From Xestospongia bergquistia (Eukaryota; Porifera; Demospongiae; Haplosclerida; Petrosiidae), in contig OZ014413.1 in NCBI GenBank assembly GCA_963965975.1, positions 10,956,601 through 11,020,600 of the forward strand: a DNA stretch of 64,000 nt, written 5' to 3'. The translations under genes and the position numbers were made by a program. Positions within the stretch are counted from its first letter, which is position 1; each line of letters opens with the position of its first letter. A model generated the notes under the pieces. It worked only from the letters and a program-made list of their open reading frames with translations. It was not told where the DNA came from and did not search any database. Shown here in pieces: positions 1 through 19,391 of this stretch.

Positions 1-254
1 ATATATAGTAAACAATGTTATTTGTATTGTATTTAGTTGTTTGTTCATTTGTATAAATTCAAGGTTGCCAAATTTTCATAAATATTAACAAACTACTTAT
101 TATTATTGTTATTTATAATTATACTGTATTGTACTATAATAATACTAACAATGTTAGTAGTTAACTCATAGCATAAATACAATAGTCCAATAGTTTGTGT
201 ACAAAGACACTGAAAAATAAACTTTTGACAAGTTTCAATGTTTTTATTGTATAG

Positions 255-2852
255 TTAGACAAGTTGGAATTCCCATTTTGGAACAACAACTTGCGTCAGT
301 GACAATTCCCGATGTTTCAGGATCAGCGGGTACTCCTATTGGATCCGTTGATTATGATCTCACCAGGTATAATAATATGTTGTTGTTACCATGGTTACAG
401 TAGGTTCTTTAGTATCCATTTGTCTAACCTGAAGATTCCATCATCAGCTCTTAAGAGTGGCAGTTCTGGTTTGGTTGTGCAAGCGTCTGACATTTCCATT
501 GATGGTAATGCTCACTGGCATTATAGAGAGCACAGCTGGTAATATAAACATTGATGTCATTCATTGATCATAATATTATGTCAACTCAGCATTATATCAT
601 TTATTTTTTATATATATTTTGTCTATAATATGATTGTTAGTTTTAGATTATTTCAGTTTCAGTTTCACTATTTATTCTCCCTAGTTAATATTCTTTCTCT
701 CATTCATCTGTCTGTCCATTCATTCATCCATCCATCCACATATCCATCTATCCATCCATCCATTTATCCATCCACATATCTATCCATCCATCCATCCATC
801 TATCCATCCATCCATTTATCCATCCACATATCTATCCATCCATCCATCCATCCATCCATTTATCCATCCACATATCTATCCATCCATCCATCCATCTATC
901 CATCCATCCATTTATCCATCCACATATCTATCCATCCATCCATCCACATATAATTCTTAACTGTCTATAACTACTAACTATATTTGTTTAATCCAATTAT
1001 TATTTAGGCCACATATCAGTGACTCTGGAACACTTGATATGTCAGTTAGTAATGTTGGACTATCCATTAGTATTATAGTAGGTAAGCAACATAGTTCACA
1101 TGAGTGAGTAATCATATGTCAGCTGAGTCACCCACTATTATCTCAATTTAGCCTTACATAATTAGCTAATGGATACATGTACAAGTATATATACATGTAC
1201 ATGTACATGGACATATTTGAACATGTGGATTGGTATCCCATAGGTAAAGATAATAATGACCACCCTACTCTCAAGACAACAGGCTGTTCTTTATCTGTTG
1301 GTAGTTTGAGCGTCAAATTTCATGGAGGTGCCAGTTGGTTGTATAACCTTTTCTCTGGTAGCATTGCTAACTCTGTGAAGAAAAGTATGCAAGGACAGGT
1401 AGGTCAAAGGTCAAAGGTTAAATAAAGGTCGTGCAAGTAACAGATAACAATTTGTTATCCAAATTTGTCTTGTTCATATAATTATTTGTAGATATGTGAT
1501 GCAGCTACTAAGGCAATAAATGATCAAGGAAACAAAGCATTGGAGTCGTTGCCTGGTAATATTTACTTATTGTAATGTGTGGTTATTGATATTTAATTAT
1601 TGTTTTATTAATAGTTATTGTTAAAATTGATAAGATTGCTGAAGTAAATTATGAACTAGTTAAAGATCCTATTTTTAATACAGCCTACATTGAAACTCAG
1701 CATAAGGTTAGTGAGTTTTTGATCGACCACACCCCTTACACTTGTCTTTATTTAGGGGGAATTTTTTTCCATTACCAAACCTGTTGAAGCACCCTTTTCA
1801 CCTCCAGTACTTCCAGCTGTTAATTCTACTGACAAAATGATGTATGTTTGGTTAACAGATTATATTGCTAATACAGCAGGTGTGGTCTATCAGACAAGTG
1901 GTATAATGAAATTCACAGTCACTCCAGATATGGTATGGAGCATATATCATCCATCCATTCATTCATTCATCCATCCATTCATTTATCTGTCTCACAATTA
2001 GGTCCCTTCAAATCTTCCAATAAAACTCAACACTGAATCATTTAAAGTTTTTATACCACAGGTTTGTTCCCCTCCTATATAACATTGTTGACTACATCAC
2101 ACTTCAATAGCTCTACAATGCATATCCTAATATGCCAATGCAGCTGATATTAAATGCTACCAAACCTCCAGTTCTCAAAGTTGATCCCACTATTGCAACA
2201 TTTACAGTTGTAGGCAATGTTGATGTAGATGTTATAAAAAGTGATAAGAGTGTTGTCAATGCATTTGTCCTTGGACTGGTCAGTAATGAATGGATGGATG
2301 GATGGAGTCCAGTGGGCAAAAGAACAAAATGGTAGAGAGATGACTCAATTATCTCTTATTATTTCAGACAATATATGCTAATGTAACTGTTTCTGTTAAA
2401 CAAAATGGAACTAAAGAAATTGTTACTGCTGATTGTACTCTGATCAAGTGAGTGTCTCAGACCCTTTGTTATTATAGCATCAATATTACTGGACCCTTAC
2501 AGATTTGACATGAGCTTGGTCTCTACAACTATTGGACAGTTTTCAGTAGATTTGTTACAAAAATCTGTCAACACTCTTGTTAACCTGTTTATTTTGCCTT
2601 TTATTAACAGTTAGTTGTTAACAATAGTCGATGATATAAGAAATGTTTTATTATAATTTCTTTAATTAGTATATGCCAATGCCGGGCTTGTGATTCCTGT
2701 GGTTGATGGTATGTCATTTGTTAATCCAGAGGTGAAATTTGGAAAGGTTAGTTAACTATTAACAGTAGTCAAACCAGTTTTACTTGTTTTTTTTATTATC
2801 TGCAGGACTACATTTTAATCAGTACTGATATCAATTACAAACCCAGTTTGTA
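255..2852 (+). CDS. BPI/LBP/CETP-family lipid-binding protein (5' end missing)
   Basis: Thirteen exons read across this span (about 255-365, 412-538, 1009-1080, 1225-1399, 1491-1556, 1613-1706, 1756-1932, 2003-2061, 2112-2278, 2369-2447, 2502-2628, 2671-2746, 2807-2852), together about 440 residues against about 480 in human BPI. The order matches the family: an N-terminal barrel starting [19 protein letters not shown], a central linker, then a C-terminal barrel ending in [14 protein letters not shown] and a stop at 2850-2852. The two cysteines of the family disulphide appear conserved (TTGCSL near 1280 and ICDAA near 1495). These proteins bind lipopolysaccharide or lipids and are normally secreted. 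No signal-peptide exon is visible in 1-254, so the gene begins off the window. It converges on OCA2. Family assignment is firm; the ligand is unknown. Confidence 0.88.
716..950. repeat. ATCC-type microsatellite in BPI-like intron
   Basis: Imperfect repeats of tccatccatctatccatcca with interspersed cacata units fill most of the second visible intron. The long open frame through it (Ser/His/Pro/Ile repeats) is an artefact of the repeat. Confidence 0.95.
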
Positions 2853-3410
2853 GATAGATCTCTATGACTGTCATTGCTTGTGAATAGAACACAATAATTT
2901 ATAATAATTAGTGTGTGAGTATAACACTTATTACCTGAATTGAAGTACATGTATACAGGTTGCCTAGATACATAATCCATGTACATAGGTTGCCTAGATA
3001 CATGATCTATGTACACAGGTTGCTTGGATACATGATATGTTGTCTAAATAAATCATTTGAAGTGTGCAAAATGTTTTGACATATAAATATTACAAAAATA
3101 ATAAAGATTTCAAACAATAATTAATGACTCTCTCTCGACATAGACATAATATTAATATACAATAATACATTATTAATTATTATATGGAAATAAAATATTA
3201 ATTGTTAGATATATAGGAAATGATAGTTCCTTATAAATATTCCATAAAGACAATTTGTAAATTTAATTACATAAACTAAATTATTTACAAGCACACACAA
3301 AAAATATTAATTATAATAATATAATAATATGATATTAATATAATCATAATATATTAATTTTTATATTAAATAATACCGCACACATAATAATAATAGTAGT
3401 AGCTATATCT
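2853..3410. other. Convergent intergenic spacer, BPI-like / OCA2
   Basis: AT-rich spacer between two gene 3' ends. It holds about three tandem copies of a ~32-bp unit containing ggttgcctagatacatgat at roughly 2955-3040, then runs of TAATAT. I see no gene in it. Confidence 0.7.
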
Positions 3411-9609
<6,199 letters not shown>

Positions 9610-9908
9610 CAGTTCGAATAAAAGTCAATATTAAGGTCATGAGATCCAGGAGGAGGGGCTCGTAGCGTCACCACCCACGCAACATGTCATATAGGCGTGG
9701 CTACATCAATTGCAAACACAACGAAGTTCCTGCCACGTCAAAGACAGATACGATTTTAGTGACTAACCAAGAAGTTATCATTACTACTAGATATAAAGGA
9801 GATCTAGTAAACTCATAAGACGAAAGATCTCTACGCCAGTGATGGCTGTTTTAGTCTAAGACGCGGTGTTTCGAAGAACTAGCTAATTAAATTGTACATT
9901 ATTACAAT
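9610..9908. promoter_or_regulatory. Probable bidirectional promoter, OCA2 / FBXO8
   Basis: 299 bp separates the two divergent start codons. It is richer in GC and CpG than its surroundings (ctcgtagcgtcaccacccac, ctaagacgcggtgtttcg). No TATA box is evident. A shared promoter is inferred from geometry only. Confidence 0.55.
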
Positions 9909-11681
9909 ATGGGGCAAACCTACTCATGTGGGACATGTCAGACAGATTTACCTCGAACTCGTCGAATGCAAAAGCGAGATAGTTTCCCAGATTTAGCTCA
10001 ATTACCACCTGAAGTAGCTGTTGAAGTCTTATCTCATCTTGATGCCACTGATCTCTGTCTGGCATCCTGTGTCAATGAGTTATGGTATAGTTTAACCAAT
10101 GTAGAGGTTCTTTGGAAAAGGTATTAAAAAGACGTAGATATCACCTTGCCACCCTTCATCCCTCCCCTACTCTTTTACACTCCTTCACCTCTCTATCCCT
10201 CCCTCCCTCTCTCTTCCCCTCTCCCTCCCTTCCTCTCTCTTCCCCTCTCCCTCCCTTCCTCTCTCCCTCTCCCCCCCCCTCTCTCTCCCCCTGCCCCCCT
10301 CTCTTTCTAGGTTGTGCTACAGAAGGTGGGAACAGGTCTCTGCTTATCACAATGGATATTTGGTTAGCAGTTAATCATTATTGATGATATCATTTATCTC
10401 TTACTTTTAGTGTAACCATTCATTCAAAGAACTCTACATGATTCTCGACAATGGTATGTTATCATTTGCATCTGATCCTCACGAGGTTTGTAACTAGATC
10501 ATATCTAACTATGCATCCATTTAACAATCCATGTATCCATTTTTCTATTCCACATGTCCATTTAACTGTACATGCATCCATTCATTTAGGGTATAACATA
10601 CTTAATACGTAAAGGAGTATTGACTGATGATACACAGTCCATCACTGAATTTATAAATTTTACTGAAGATATTTCGTGGCCAAGTTTAGAGCAATATTTA
10701 CGTGACAGGTTTGATCTCTTGTGTCATGTGATCTCTATTGTTTACTTTACATGTAGACCAGATGTTTCGGAGTGTCTTGTAGAGCTACATAATTACAAGG
10801 ACATTTTTTTGCCTGATGCATTGAGGTAGGAGTGAAATTAATCTGTAAATATTTATGAGTTAAATTGCTGTTTTCCATAGAGCATTCTTTTCACGTATTC
10901 CTGCACCTAGAGAGAGGGGGGTATTTCTTGACAGACTCCTGGATCATTTTTCTAAACGATATTGTCAGTGCAATTCTGATATACCTTATTCTAAAGGTAG
11001 TTGATTGCTATCCTAAGTCACTGTAGTAAGTACTGATGTTTACTAGTCTAGAGCTTACTAATGGTAGCTATCTTAGGTCACTGTGGTAAGTACTGATGTT
11101 CACTAGTCTAGAGCTTACTAATGGTAGCTATCCTAGGTCACTGTGGTAAGTACTGATGTTTACTTGTCTAGAGCTTACTAATGGTAGCTATCCTAGGTTA
11201 CTGTTGTAAGTACTGATGTTTACTTGTCTAGAGCTTACTAATGGTAGCTATCCTAGGTCACTGTGGTAAGTACTGATGTTTACTAGTCTAGAGCTTACTA
11301 ATGGTAGCTATCCTAGGTCACTGTGGTAAGTACTGATGTTCACTAGTCTAGAGCTTACTAATGGTAGCTATCCTAGGTCACTGTGGTAAGTACTGATGTT
11401 CACTAGTCTAGAGCTTACTAATGGTAGCTATCCTAAGTCATTGTGGTATGTCACTATTAATTCTTACATTTCTTACAGACACAGTTCACGTATTATGCTA
11501 CTCCCTAATTCTCTTAAGTGTGGACTTGACTAGTCCCTGTGTTAAAAACAAAATGTCCAAGAGAGAGTTCATAAGAAATCTCAGACCTACTGTTATAGGA
11601 ATCAATGATGAGACATTAGGTCATATGTATGATAACATATATCTCAATGGTCACGTGGCTACGCAGGACACATGTGCTTAA
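9909..11681 (+). CDS. FBXO8: F-box and Sec7-domain protein 8
   Basis: Seven exons (9909-10120, 10311-10362, 10411-10485, 10590-10708, 10757-10825, 10881-10996, 11479-11681) join in frame to 846 nt, 281 residues. The start MGQTYSCG has an N-myristoylation-like glycine. An F-box follows (LPPEVAVEVLSHLDATDLCL, residues ~35-70), then a compact Sec7-like domain (residues ~125-275) whose C-terminal part VLCYSLILLSVDLTSP...KNKMSKREFIRNLRP matches vertebrate FBXO8 almost word for word. The F-box recruits SKP1/CUL1 E3 ligases; vertebrate FBXO8 is reported to promote ARF6 ubiquitylation. The essential CUL1 RING subunit RBX1 lies 6.6 kb downstream, probably by chance. Orthology is secure. Confidence 0.95.
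11010..11455. repeat. 60-bp minisatellite in FBXO8 intron 6
   Basis: Seven to eight copies of a 60-bp unit (tactagtctagagcttacta, atggtagctatcctaggtca, ctgtggtaagtactgatgtt). Each copy contains ggtaagta, a perfect splice-donor-like sequence, and the array immediately follows the true donor at 10997. Confidence 0.96.
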
Positions 11682-11984
11682 GAGGAGGAGTGGCAAATAT
11701 AGATTTTTTATTTTTCTAATTTTGTTTTGTATTTCTAAAAGATATTGTTCTATTTGTATCTATTTTTGAAAGAAATAATTTTATTATGTTCACATAAATG
11801 GAAAGGAGCATTTAACAATAAATAATTATTATTTGTTAACGTTTATAAAGAGGCAATTTATTTTCATAAAAATTGCAATAAATTATATTTTGAATGTTCT
11901 AATATTTTGTACTAACAGTTGTAATGACAAATTTGACAACAAGTGGTAATCTTTTATTGAGGTTGTTCTCGTACAAAATATTAA
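11682..11984. other. Convergent spacer, FBXO8 / PCF11
   Basis: AT-rich spacer between two 3' ends, with aataaataatt near 11818-11828 as a possible polyadenylation signal on the plus strand. Nothing else is recognised. Confidence 0.6.
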
Positions 11985-12322
11985 CTATGTTTTCGACTGC
12001 AGTACAGGTCTATCTCTTTCTTCAATAGGCGATGATTCCAACGACATTAGTCCTTGTGACTATAAGAAAATATTACATATTTGTACCTTTAATTAAAAAA
12101 TATGGTATGTGACCAGACCTCTTTGGAATCCAGATAACAGTAGCTATGAAATAGCTGACTGTCTGGGGTACGGATAGCGTCTCTAAAGTGCCACTCCTCC
12201 TCGTCTTCTTCCCAAAATTGTTCCAGCTGCTCATGACATACACCACAAACCTGTGCACATGTGTGAGTGAGTACATGACGGAGAGGGAGAGAGGGAGAGA
12301 GGGAGAGAGAGAGAGAGGGAGA

Positions 12323-12366
<44 letters not shown>

Positions 12367-15300
12367 TGTCAATAATGTACACCAAATACTCTTACCTGAT
12401 TATCTTCTCCTGGCAAAACTTGACAACTAACTCCACCTCTCTCTTCTTCTCTACCAACTGACTCTTCTCTTACTTCCTGCTCCATAGTCAAAACTGGTTC
12501 TGTAATGGACATATTGGGTTTAATAGCATACTTAAGTGATGACATACCATTTTGGTTTGGTAATTGAGTCCCTTCAAATGTTAACCAGTCCTAGAAACAA
12601 AGCATAAATAACATCTTTTGTCTTTTAATTCCTCCCTCCCTCTCTCCTTTCCTCCACTTACATCAGGACGAAGGTACCAGTTTCTCATCATACCCCTCGT
12701 CCCCTCCTTATCCATTCTATTCTCTTGATAATGCCAGTCTAAATGTTGTTGATATGCATCACGTTGATCCTCTGTGAAACGTAAACCACAAGATGTACAA
12801 GGCTCTCCACGATGAAGCAAATCAGTCACATGATCATATCGTCTGCAAGAAAAGAGTGGGACAGTACTCTGACAAACACACTGTATGAATTAATGGAGAA
12901 ATAATATTGCCTATGTACAAGTTAAAATATTAATTTTAAAGTTATTAGTAGAAGATTTGAGACAGTGCATCTGTGTGCGTGTACAAATGGGTGAATGAAA
13001 TTTGAGATTATTGTTTTTTATGGTATCTATTTTTAAATAATAATTCTATTCTCTTTCTATAAGGAAATAGTTAAATGACACAGGCTTCTTAAAAGAGTGA
13101 CCACACATCAAATGACTAATAGAAGTTTCCTATACAAATGGTATGGAATCACAAGAATGCAATAATGAATTTCTAAAATATGGAAACACGGGAACACAAT
13201 AATAGGTTCCTATAATGGCCCACTTCTTTAAGTCTTTAACAATTAATCTGATCTCTGGAATAAGTGGCAACGGATGTGATATTGATGGCATATTAGGTCC
13301 CCTATCAGGGGGTCTTGGATCAACTTTAAACAGACCAGTCTTTTCCAACTGCTGATATAGATCAACCACATTCATGGCTTTTAAAAGAGTAAAAAATCAA
13401 TTAAAAATATTAACAAAGGGAGTTTACTCACAGTGAGAAGGAGGAGGTCCAAGAGGTCTACCCTGTGAAGGTGGTGGAGGACCTGGACGGGGAAAATGCC
13501 GAGGAGGGGAACTACCTCTAAAAGGTGGAGGTCTATTATGAAATCCTTGACCCCTGTGACGAGGTCTAGGAATATCTCTGGGACCATCTCTTGGCCATGG
13601 TCTAAAACTACCTCTAGAAGGTATATGTGGTCTACGACCCCTTACTGGGGGAAATTTGTCATCAAAATTAGAATGGGACATATGATTTGAGAGTGGATGT
13701 GTGTGATGGTGTACAGAAAAATTATGTGAAGGTGGGGGTGGTTGTGAGGGTGGAATATGTGATGATGAAGGTGGTACATGTGAAGATGAAAAATGAGATA
13801 AGTTCTGATTGTTCTGAGGAGGACTGTTTGGTTTCTTCAGTATACGATTCTGATTAGTTTGTCTCTGTAAATCATAGAGTTGATCAACTTTTTTTACGAG
13901 AGTGTCATGTTCTTCCTTTGAAAGTGTACCAGATTTTAAACGAATCTCAGCCTAAATATGAAATAGATGGATGGATAGATAGTAGTAATGGATGGATAGA
14001 CAGGGGTAATGGATGAATAGATAGGGGTAATGGATGGATAGATAGGGGTAATGAATGGATAGACAGGGGTAATGGATTAGGAGTAATGGATGGATAGATA
14101 GGGGTAATGGATGGATAGATAGGGGCAATGGATGGATAGACAGGGGTAATGGATTAGGAGTAATGGATGAATAGACAGGGGTAATGGATGGATAGATAGT
14201 AGTAATGGATGGATAGATAGGAGTAATGGATGGATAGATAGGAGTAATGGATGGATAGACAGGGGCAATGGATGGATAGATAGGAGTAATGGATGGACAG
14301 ACAGGGGTAATGGATGGATAGATAGGGGCAATGGATGGATAGATAGGAGTAATGGATGGACAGACAGGGGTAATGGATGGATAGATAGGGGCAATGGATG
14401 GATAGATAGGGGTAATGGATGGATAGATAGGTTACAAGAAGAATGAATCAAATATTGAACTGGTAAACAAGTCATACCTGTTTTAACATGTAATCTTGAT
14501 GTTGACGTAATAATTCAGGTGGGAGATCATTGAGTTCTAACAAATCACAGGATATCGTCTTAAAATGGTCCTCAGATGAAGTGGAATCAACCATATCTTT
14601 ATGAACAGATGACAATGATTTGTCATTGGTGGAATAATCTTTATCTATACGTAACTGCTTACTAGCAGGCTATAGGAGACAAGATATACCTGTAATCCCG
14701 AGTCATATTATATTCATATAATTTACTTCCTCAAGAGTGTCAATAATTTTATGTTTTACTCCAGTAATATCTTTCACTTCATCTAACGGGACATTCTTAT
14801 TTGTCTCCATGGCAACAGTAGGACTAGCACTACGGGGACGTGTGGAACTTTTGAGACGTGGGTCTGTGTTCTTTTTTTCTGGACTGGGACTGAGGCTACG
14901 TTGCTTCTGTACAAGGGAGAGAGATAAAAGAAGGATGCTATTGATAACGTACTTACCTCTTCTTTAGGTGGTAAAAGTCCCATTGCTCTCTGCTTATCAA
15001 ATTTCTTCTGTCGCTGCTCTTCGAGTAGTTTTTGGCGCCGATCTTGTATAGATAAATTACTGGATTTGTTAGAATTCTGTGATTGTTGTTGAGGTTTTTC
15101 ATCTTTTATTTTTAATGGACTTTTTGATTTACGAGATTTTACAACTTTAACATTTAGAGGACTCCTAGATCTATTTAGAGGTTTTTCCTTACTCACACGT
15201 ACTGGACTTCTTGACTGATGCTGAGTTTTTTCATCTTTAGGACTTTGTGATCTCTTTTTAACTTTCTCCTTTGGAAGATTTTTTATCGAATCCTTCATAT

Positions 15301-16491
15301 CAGCACTTTGAGATAGAGCAGAACCTTTTGAATGATGTACCTTAGAAAGATATACAAAAATGAAAAAAAAAATTATGGTATACCACTTTAGTAGGAGGTG
15401 AATTCCGCTGTGATGGTTTACTAGCAGCTGTTTCACTTGATGAAGCTGGTTCTTCTATATTTTCTTCTTTTTGCTGTGTATTAGAGAACCAAGTTAACAA
15501 AAAACAACAGAAGTCTTACAGATCCAAGAAATTTAGGGTTTAAAAATATAGTAGGGCTGGAAGGATCTTGTCTAGATGGATCTTGTGCTGTTATAGGCCA
15601 ATTTGGATCAATAGCATTAATGTGTTTATCAATGGCTGCTAATTTTTTAACTGGAATGTAAGGCGGCCATGTTTGTCTCAACTTATAAAGAGAAATACGA
15701 ATTTTAGGATCATTCTAAAATAAGAGAAAGAATATGGGTTATTAATATTTAGGGGGTGGAGCTTGATAGATATTAACATGACACAATATTTGGTAATGAA
15801 TATGATTAACTTAATAATATAAGTATTATAATTATATTCATAGATATAATTATGCCCAAACACCTAGGGGGTGGAGCCTGATAATGTAAGACACTATTTG
15901 GCAATGAATATAATTAACTTAAATTAATTAGCATTATAATGACATTCATAGATATAGGTTGCCATAACATACCATGCACTCAAAAGCATGACAGAACACG
16001 CCCACAATATTCTTGCTGATCACTTCTAAGAACTCCCCTCCAAGATTCTTGATCATGGAGTCCATGAGGTATAGTGTGGGAATCTTGTGTTCCTGACGTA
16101 CCTAACATCAACGTAGAAAAAGAAAAAAATGACCTACTCTTTTATCACGTGACATAGCATTTGTTACCCTAGTAACTAAAAATACCTTAAACATATAAAA
16201 TAAATAACAATGTTTTCTTTTTTTTTTTTTAAATATTGTCATTACATTAAGATAGATATTACACAAGATATTGATATGATTATCGCTATGACAACTTGGT
16301 GTCCCCAATATTACTGGTGTAGCAGCTACCTTGAAGAAACGGGACTGTACAAACTCCACGATTTGAGGGGCAAGATGTTTGTGTTTTTCTGCTAACATGG
16401 TGAGCATGTTGATGATAGGCTTAGAATTAAAGGTGAGATCTTCTAGCGAGGTTTCATAGTCTTTGAGAATCTCTTTATCTTTAGGATCCAT
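11985..16491 (-). CDS. PCF11: Pre-mRNA cleavage complex II protein Pcf11
   Basis: About 14 exons on the minus strand. The N-terminal CTD-interaction domain begins MDPKDKEILKDYETSLEDL and continues through IPTLYLMDSMIKNLGGEF (15974-16102) and LYKLRQTWPPYIPVKKL (15640-15690), as in vertebrate Pcf11. Then come an Arg/Ser- and Lys-rich middle (14960-15340), a basic coil (RRQKLLEEQRQKKFDKQR), and a Gly/Pro/Arg-rich segment (13430-13950). Two C-terminal zinc-finger-like modules flank the CLP1-binding stretch: CTSCGLRF...HLDWHYQEN (12700-12840) and CGVCHEQLEQFW...FHSYCY (12120-12250). The protein binds Ser2-phosphorylated RNA polymerase II and drives poly(A) cleavage and termination. The junction near 13225 uses aa|gtgggc, giving KDLKKRYDHV. 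It ends RPVLQSKT, with its stop at 11985-11987. Orthology is secure; a few exon edges are approximate. Confidence 0.93.
12283..12364. repeat. (GA)n/(GAGG)n microsatellite in PCF11 intron
   Basis: Purine-only tract of gagagggagaga units between the last zinc-finger exon and the preceding exon. Confidence 0.95.
13965..14432. repeat. GGATAGATAGG-type minisatellite in PCF11 intron
   Basis: Roughly 20 copies of an 18-24-bp unit around aatggatggatagatagggg. The long His/Pro/Leu/Ser open frame on the minus strand is a by-product. Confidence 0.95.
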
Positions 16492-16735
16492 CCAAAGTTA
16501 GAAAAGAAAGGGAAAGAGACGTGAAGGTGTGGAACTTGGAAAGAAAAGGAAGAGAGAAGAAAAGATGACACACAACTAACTTAACGCGTGATGATCACGT
16601 GATAGAAAATAGGAGGAGCTAAGCGTCTAATTTATTTGTTAAAAAATCGCAGTAGCTGACTGTCACATAGTTATAACTTGATCGAGTTAAAATTGACTGA
16701 AAACAACAATATTCAAAGAAAAAGGACTTAACTAA
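16492..16735. promoter_or_regulatory. Probable bidirectional promoter, PCF11 / RAB30, with E-box
   Basis: The two divergent start codons are 244 bp apart. A palindromic E-box atcacgtgat (CACGTG core) lies at 16594-16603, next to aacgcgtg. That core is bound by USF/MYC/MITF-TFE type bHLH factors in animals; its use here is inference. Confidence 0.5.
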
Positions 16736-17929
16736 ATGGAAGGAGAATATGATTTTTTGTTTAAAATTGTTCTAATAGGTTAGTAACCTAAACAGTTGCA
16801 ATCTACATACAAAGTATACATATTAAGTTGTTATTAGTGTGGGTGGTAAGACTAGCTATAAGTTTATATCATTATATTATATTAGGTGATGCTGGTGTTG
16901 GTAAAACTAGTATTGTTAGACGTTATACTGATGGTGTATTTACGTCAGCTGGTATTCCTACTATTGGAGTCGACTTTTGTATCAAAACACTAAGTATTAA
17001 CGGAAGTGCAATAAAGGTATGTCAAGTCATGTGACAATGATATGATGTCATTTAATATATGTTTGTGAACTTTTGTTGTGTTGAGTGCTAGGAAGTGAGC
17101 AATTAGTATAAACAAACAATGCACAGAAGGAATATGTTCTTTTAAGTTTATTTTGTAGTTTGGAATACTTTGGAAAAGAAATTATTATAATGTGACAAGT
17201 TGAAGCAATTGAAAGGAAGGAATGATGAGTTTGCACATTAACAGGTTGTGTTTGCTTTAATTAATGCATGATGAGATGACCAAGGACTTTCAATGTGCCA
17301 CATCATCACTTTGTAGTCACATGACTTGTGATGTGTCATCACATGACTTGCTGCAATTACATGACTTGTGATGTGTCTTTTTTGAGGTGGCATATATGAC
17401 TGACAAAGGAACACCTCATAATAATTAAGAAGGGGCGTGGCTCAATCGATCATAATTATTCAATTTCTTTTAGTTGCAAATTTGGGACACAGCTGGACAA
17501 GAACGATTTCGTACAATCACTCAAAGTTATTATCGCAGTGCTGATGCTATTGTACTAGTATATGATATAGGATCAGCAACAACATTCAGAAACCTTCCGG
17601 AATGGCTCTCAGAAGTTGACAGATATGCTGGTAATACTGTACATAAGATCTTAATCGGCAACAAAAGTGATCGCACAGACAGAGAGATACAGACCCACTT
17701 GGGCAGTCAGTTTGCTCAAGAAAATGATATGCCATTTTTGGAAACCTCAGCGAAAAATGCTGATAATATTGACAAGTTATTTGAACAGCTAGCTAAAACA
17801 CTTAGGGACACACATATGCAGAAAGGTGTCAAACAAAACATAGGCGGTCCTCAAAATCTCAAATCAACAGTCCAAGTTCAGAAACCATCTGATGAGAGCA
17901 AGAGAAGTAATAATGGAGGTTGCTGTTAA
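16736..17929 (+). CDS. RAB30: Rab GTPase, Rab30-like
   Basis: Three exons (16736-16778, 16886-17016, 17474-17929) give 630 nt, 209 residues. It starts MEGEYDFLFKIVLIGDAGVGKTS with the P-loop GDAGVGKT. Switch I [28 protein letters not shown] (switch II), the guanine-binding GNKSD and ETSAK follow, and the C-terminus ends GGCC for double geranylgeranylation. YDFLFKIVLIG, TIGVDF-IKT and [22 protein letters not shown] favour Rab30; Rab19/43 is the next-closest family. Rab30 acts at the Golgi in vertebrates. Intron 2 has several copies of tcacatgact. All core nucleotide-binding residues are intact. Confidence 0.9.
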
Positions 17930-18247
17930 TCTATATTAATTTTTTAATAGGAGAAAGTGTTTAATTATCATTATTTGCTACCTACTATAAATAGTTTATT
18001 AATACATTTGTATGTTAATCTTGGTGTGTTTGTTTATGATAATAATAATGAAAGGATCGTCCCCATATTCTATGGCTTACATTCTAATTATAGTATCTTG
18101 AAATTTGTAATAATTGTTTACAATCTTACTATCCAATAATTAACGAAAGGTTAACATTGAAATCATTTTAATTAATAATAACTTGTGGGTGTGGTTTTAG
18201 GGCGTGGTTCCAGCATTACGCAGTATAGTCGATGTATTAAATCAACC
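17930..18247. other. Spacer RAB30 to RBX1
   Basis: AT-rich tandem spacer. A GC-box-like gggcgtgg near 18200-18210 sits about 40 bp before the RBX1 start codon and may be part of its promoter. Confidence 0.45.
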
Positions 18248-19242
<995 letters not shown>

Positions 19243-19391
19243 AAGTGAACAAAAACATACTAACAATAACAAATAAATAAAATATTATATTGTAACACAA
19301 ACAATATTTAAAATTGCAAAAAAAATTAGTGAATATAAAAACTAATTATTAATAAACTGATTATTAATGAATATATAATTAGATTAGTTAT

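Noticed and set aside
564-953. 129-residue Ser-Ile-His-Pro protein
   Set aside because: ATCC microsatellite in an intron of the BPI-like gene.
14077-14475. 132-residue His-Pro-Leu-Ser protein on the minus strand
   Set aside because: Minisatellite within a PCF11 intron.
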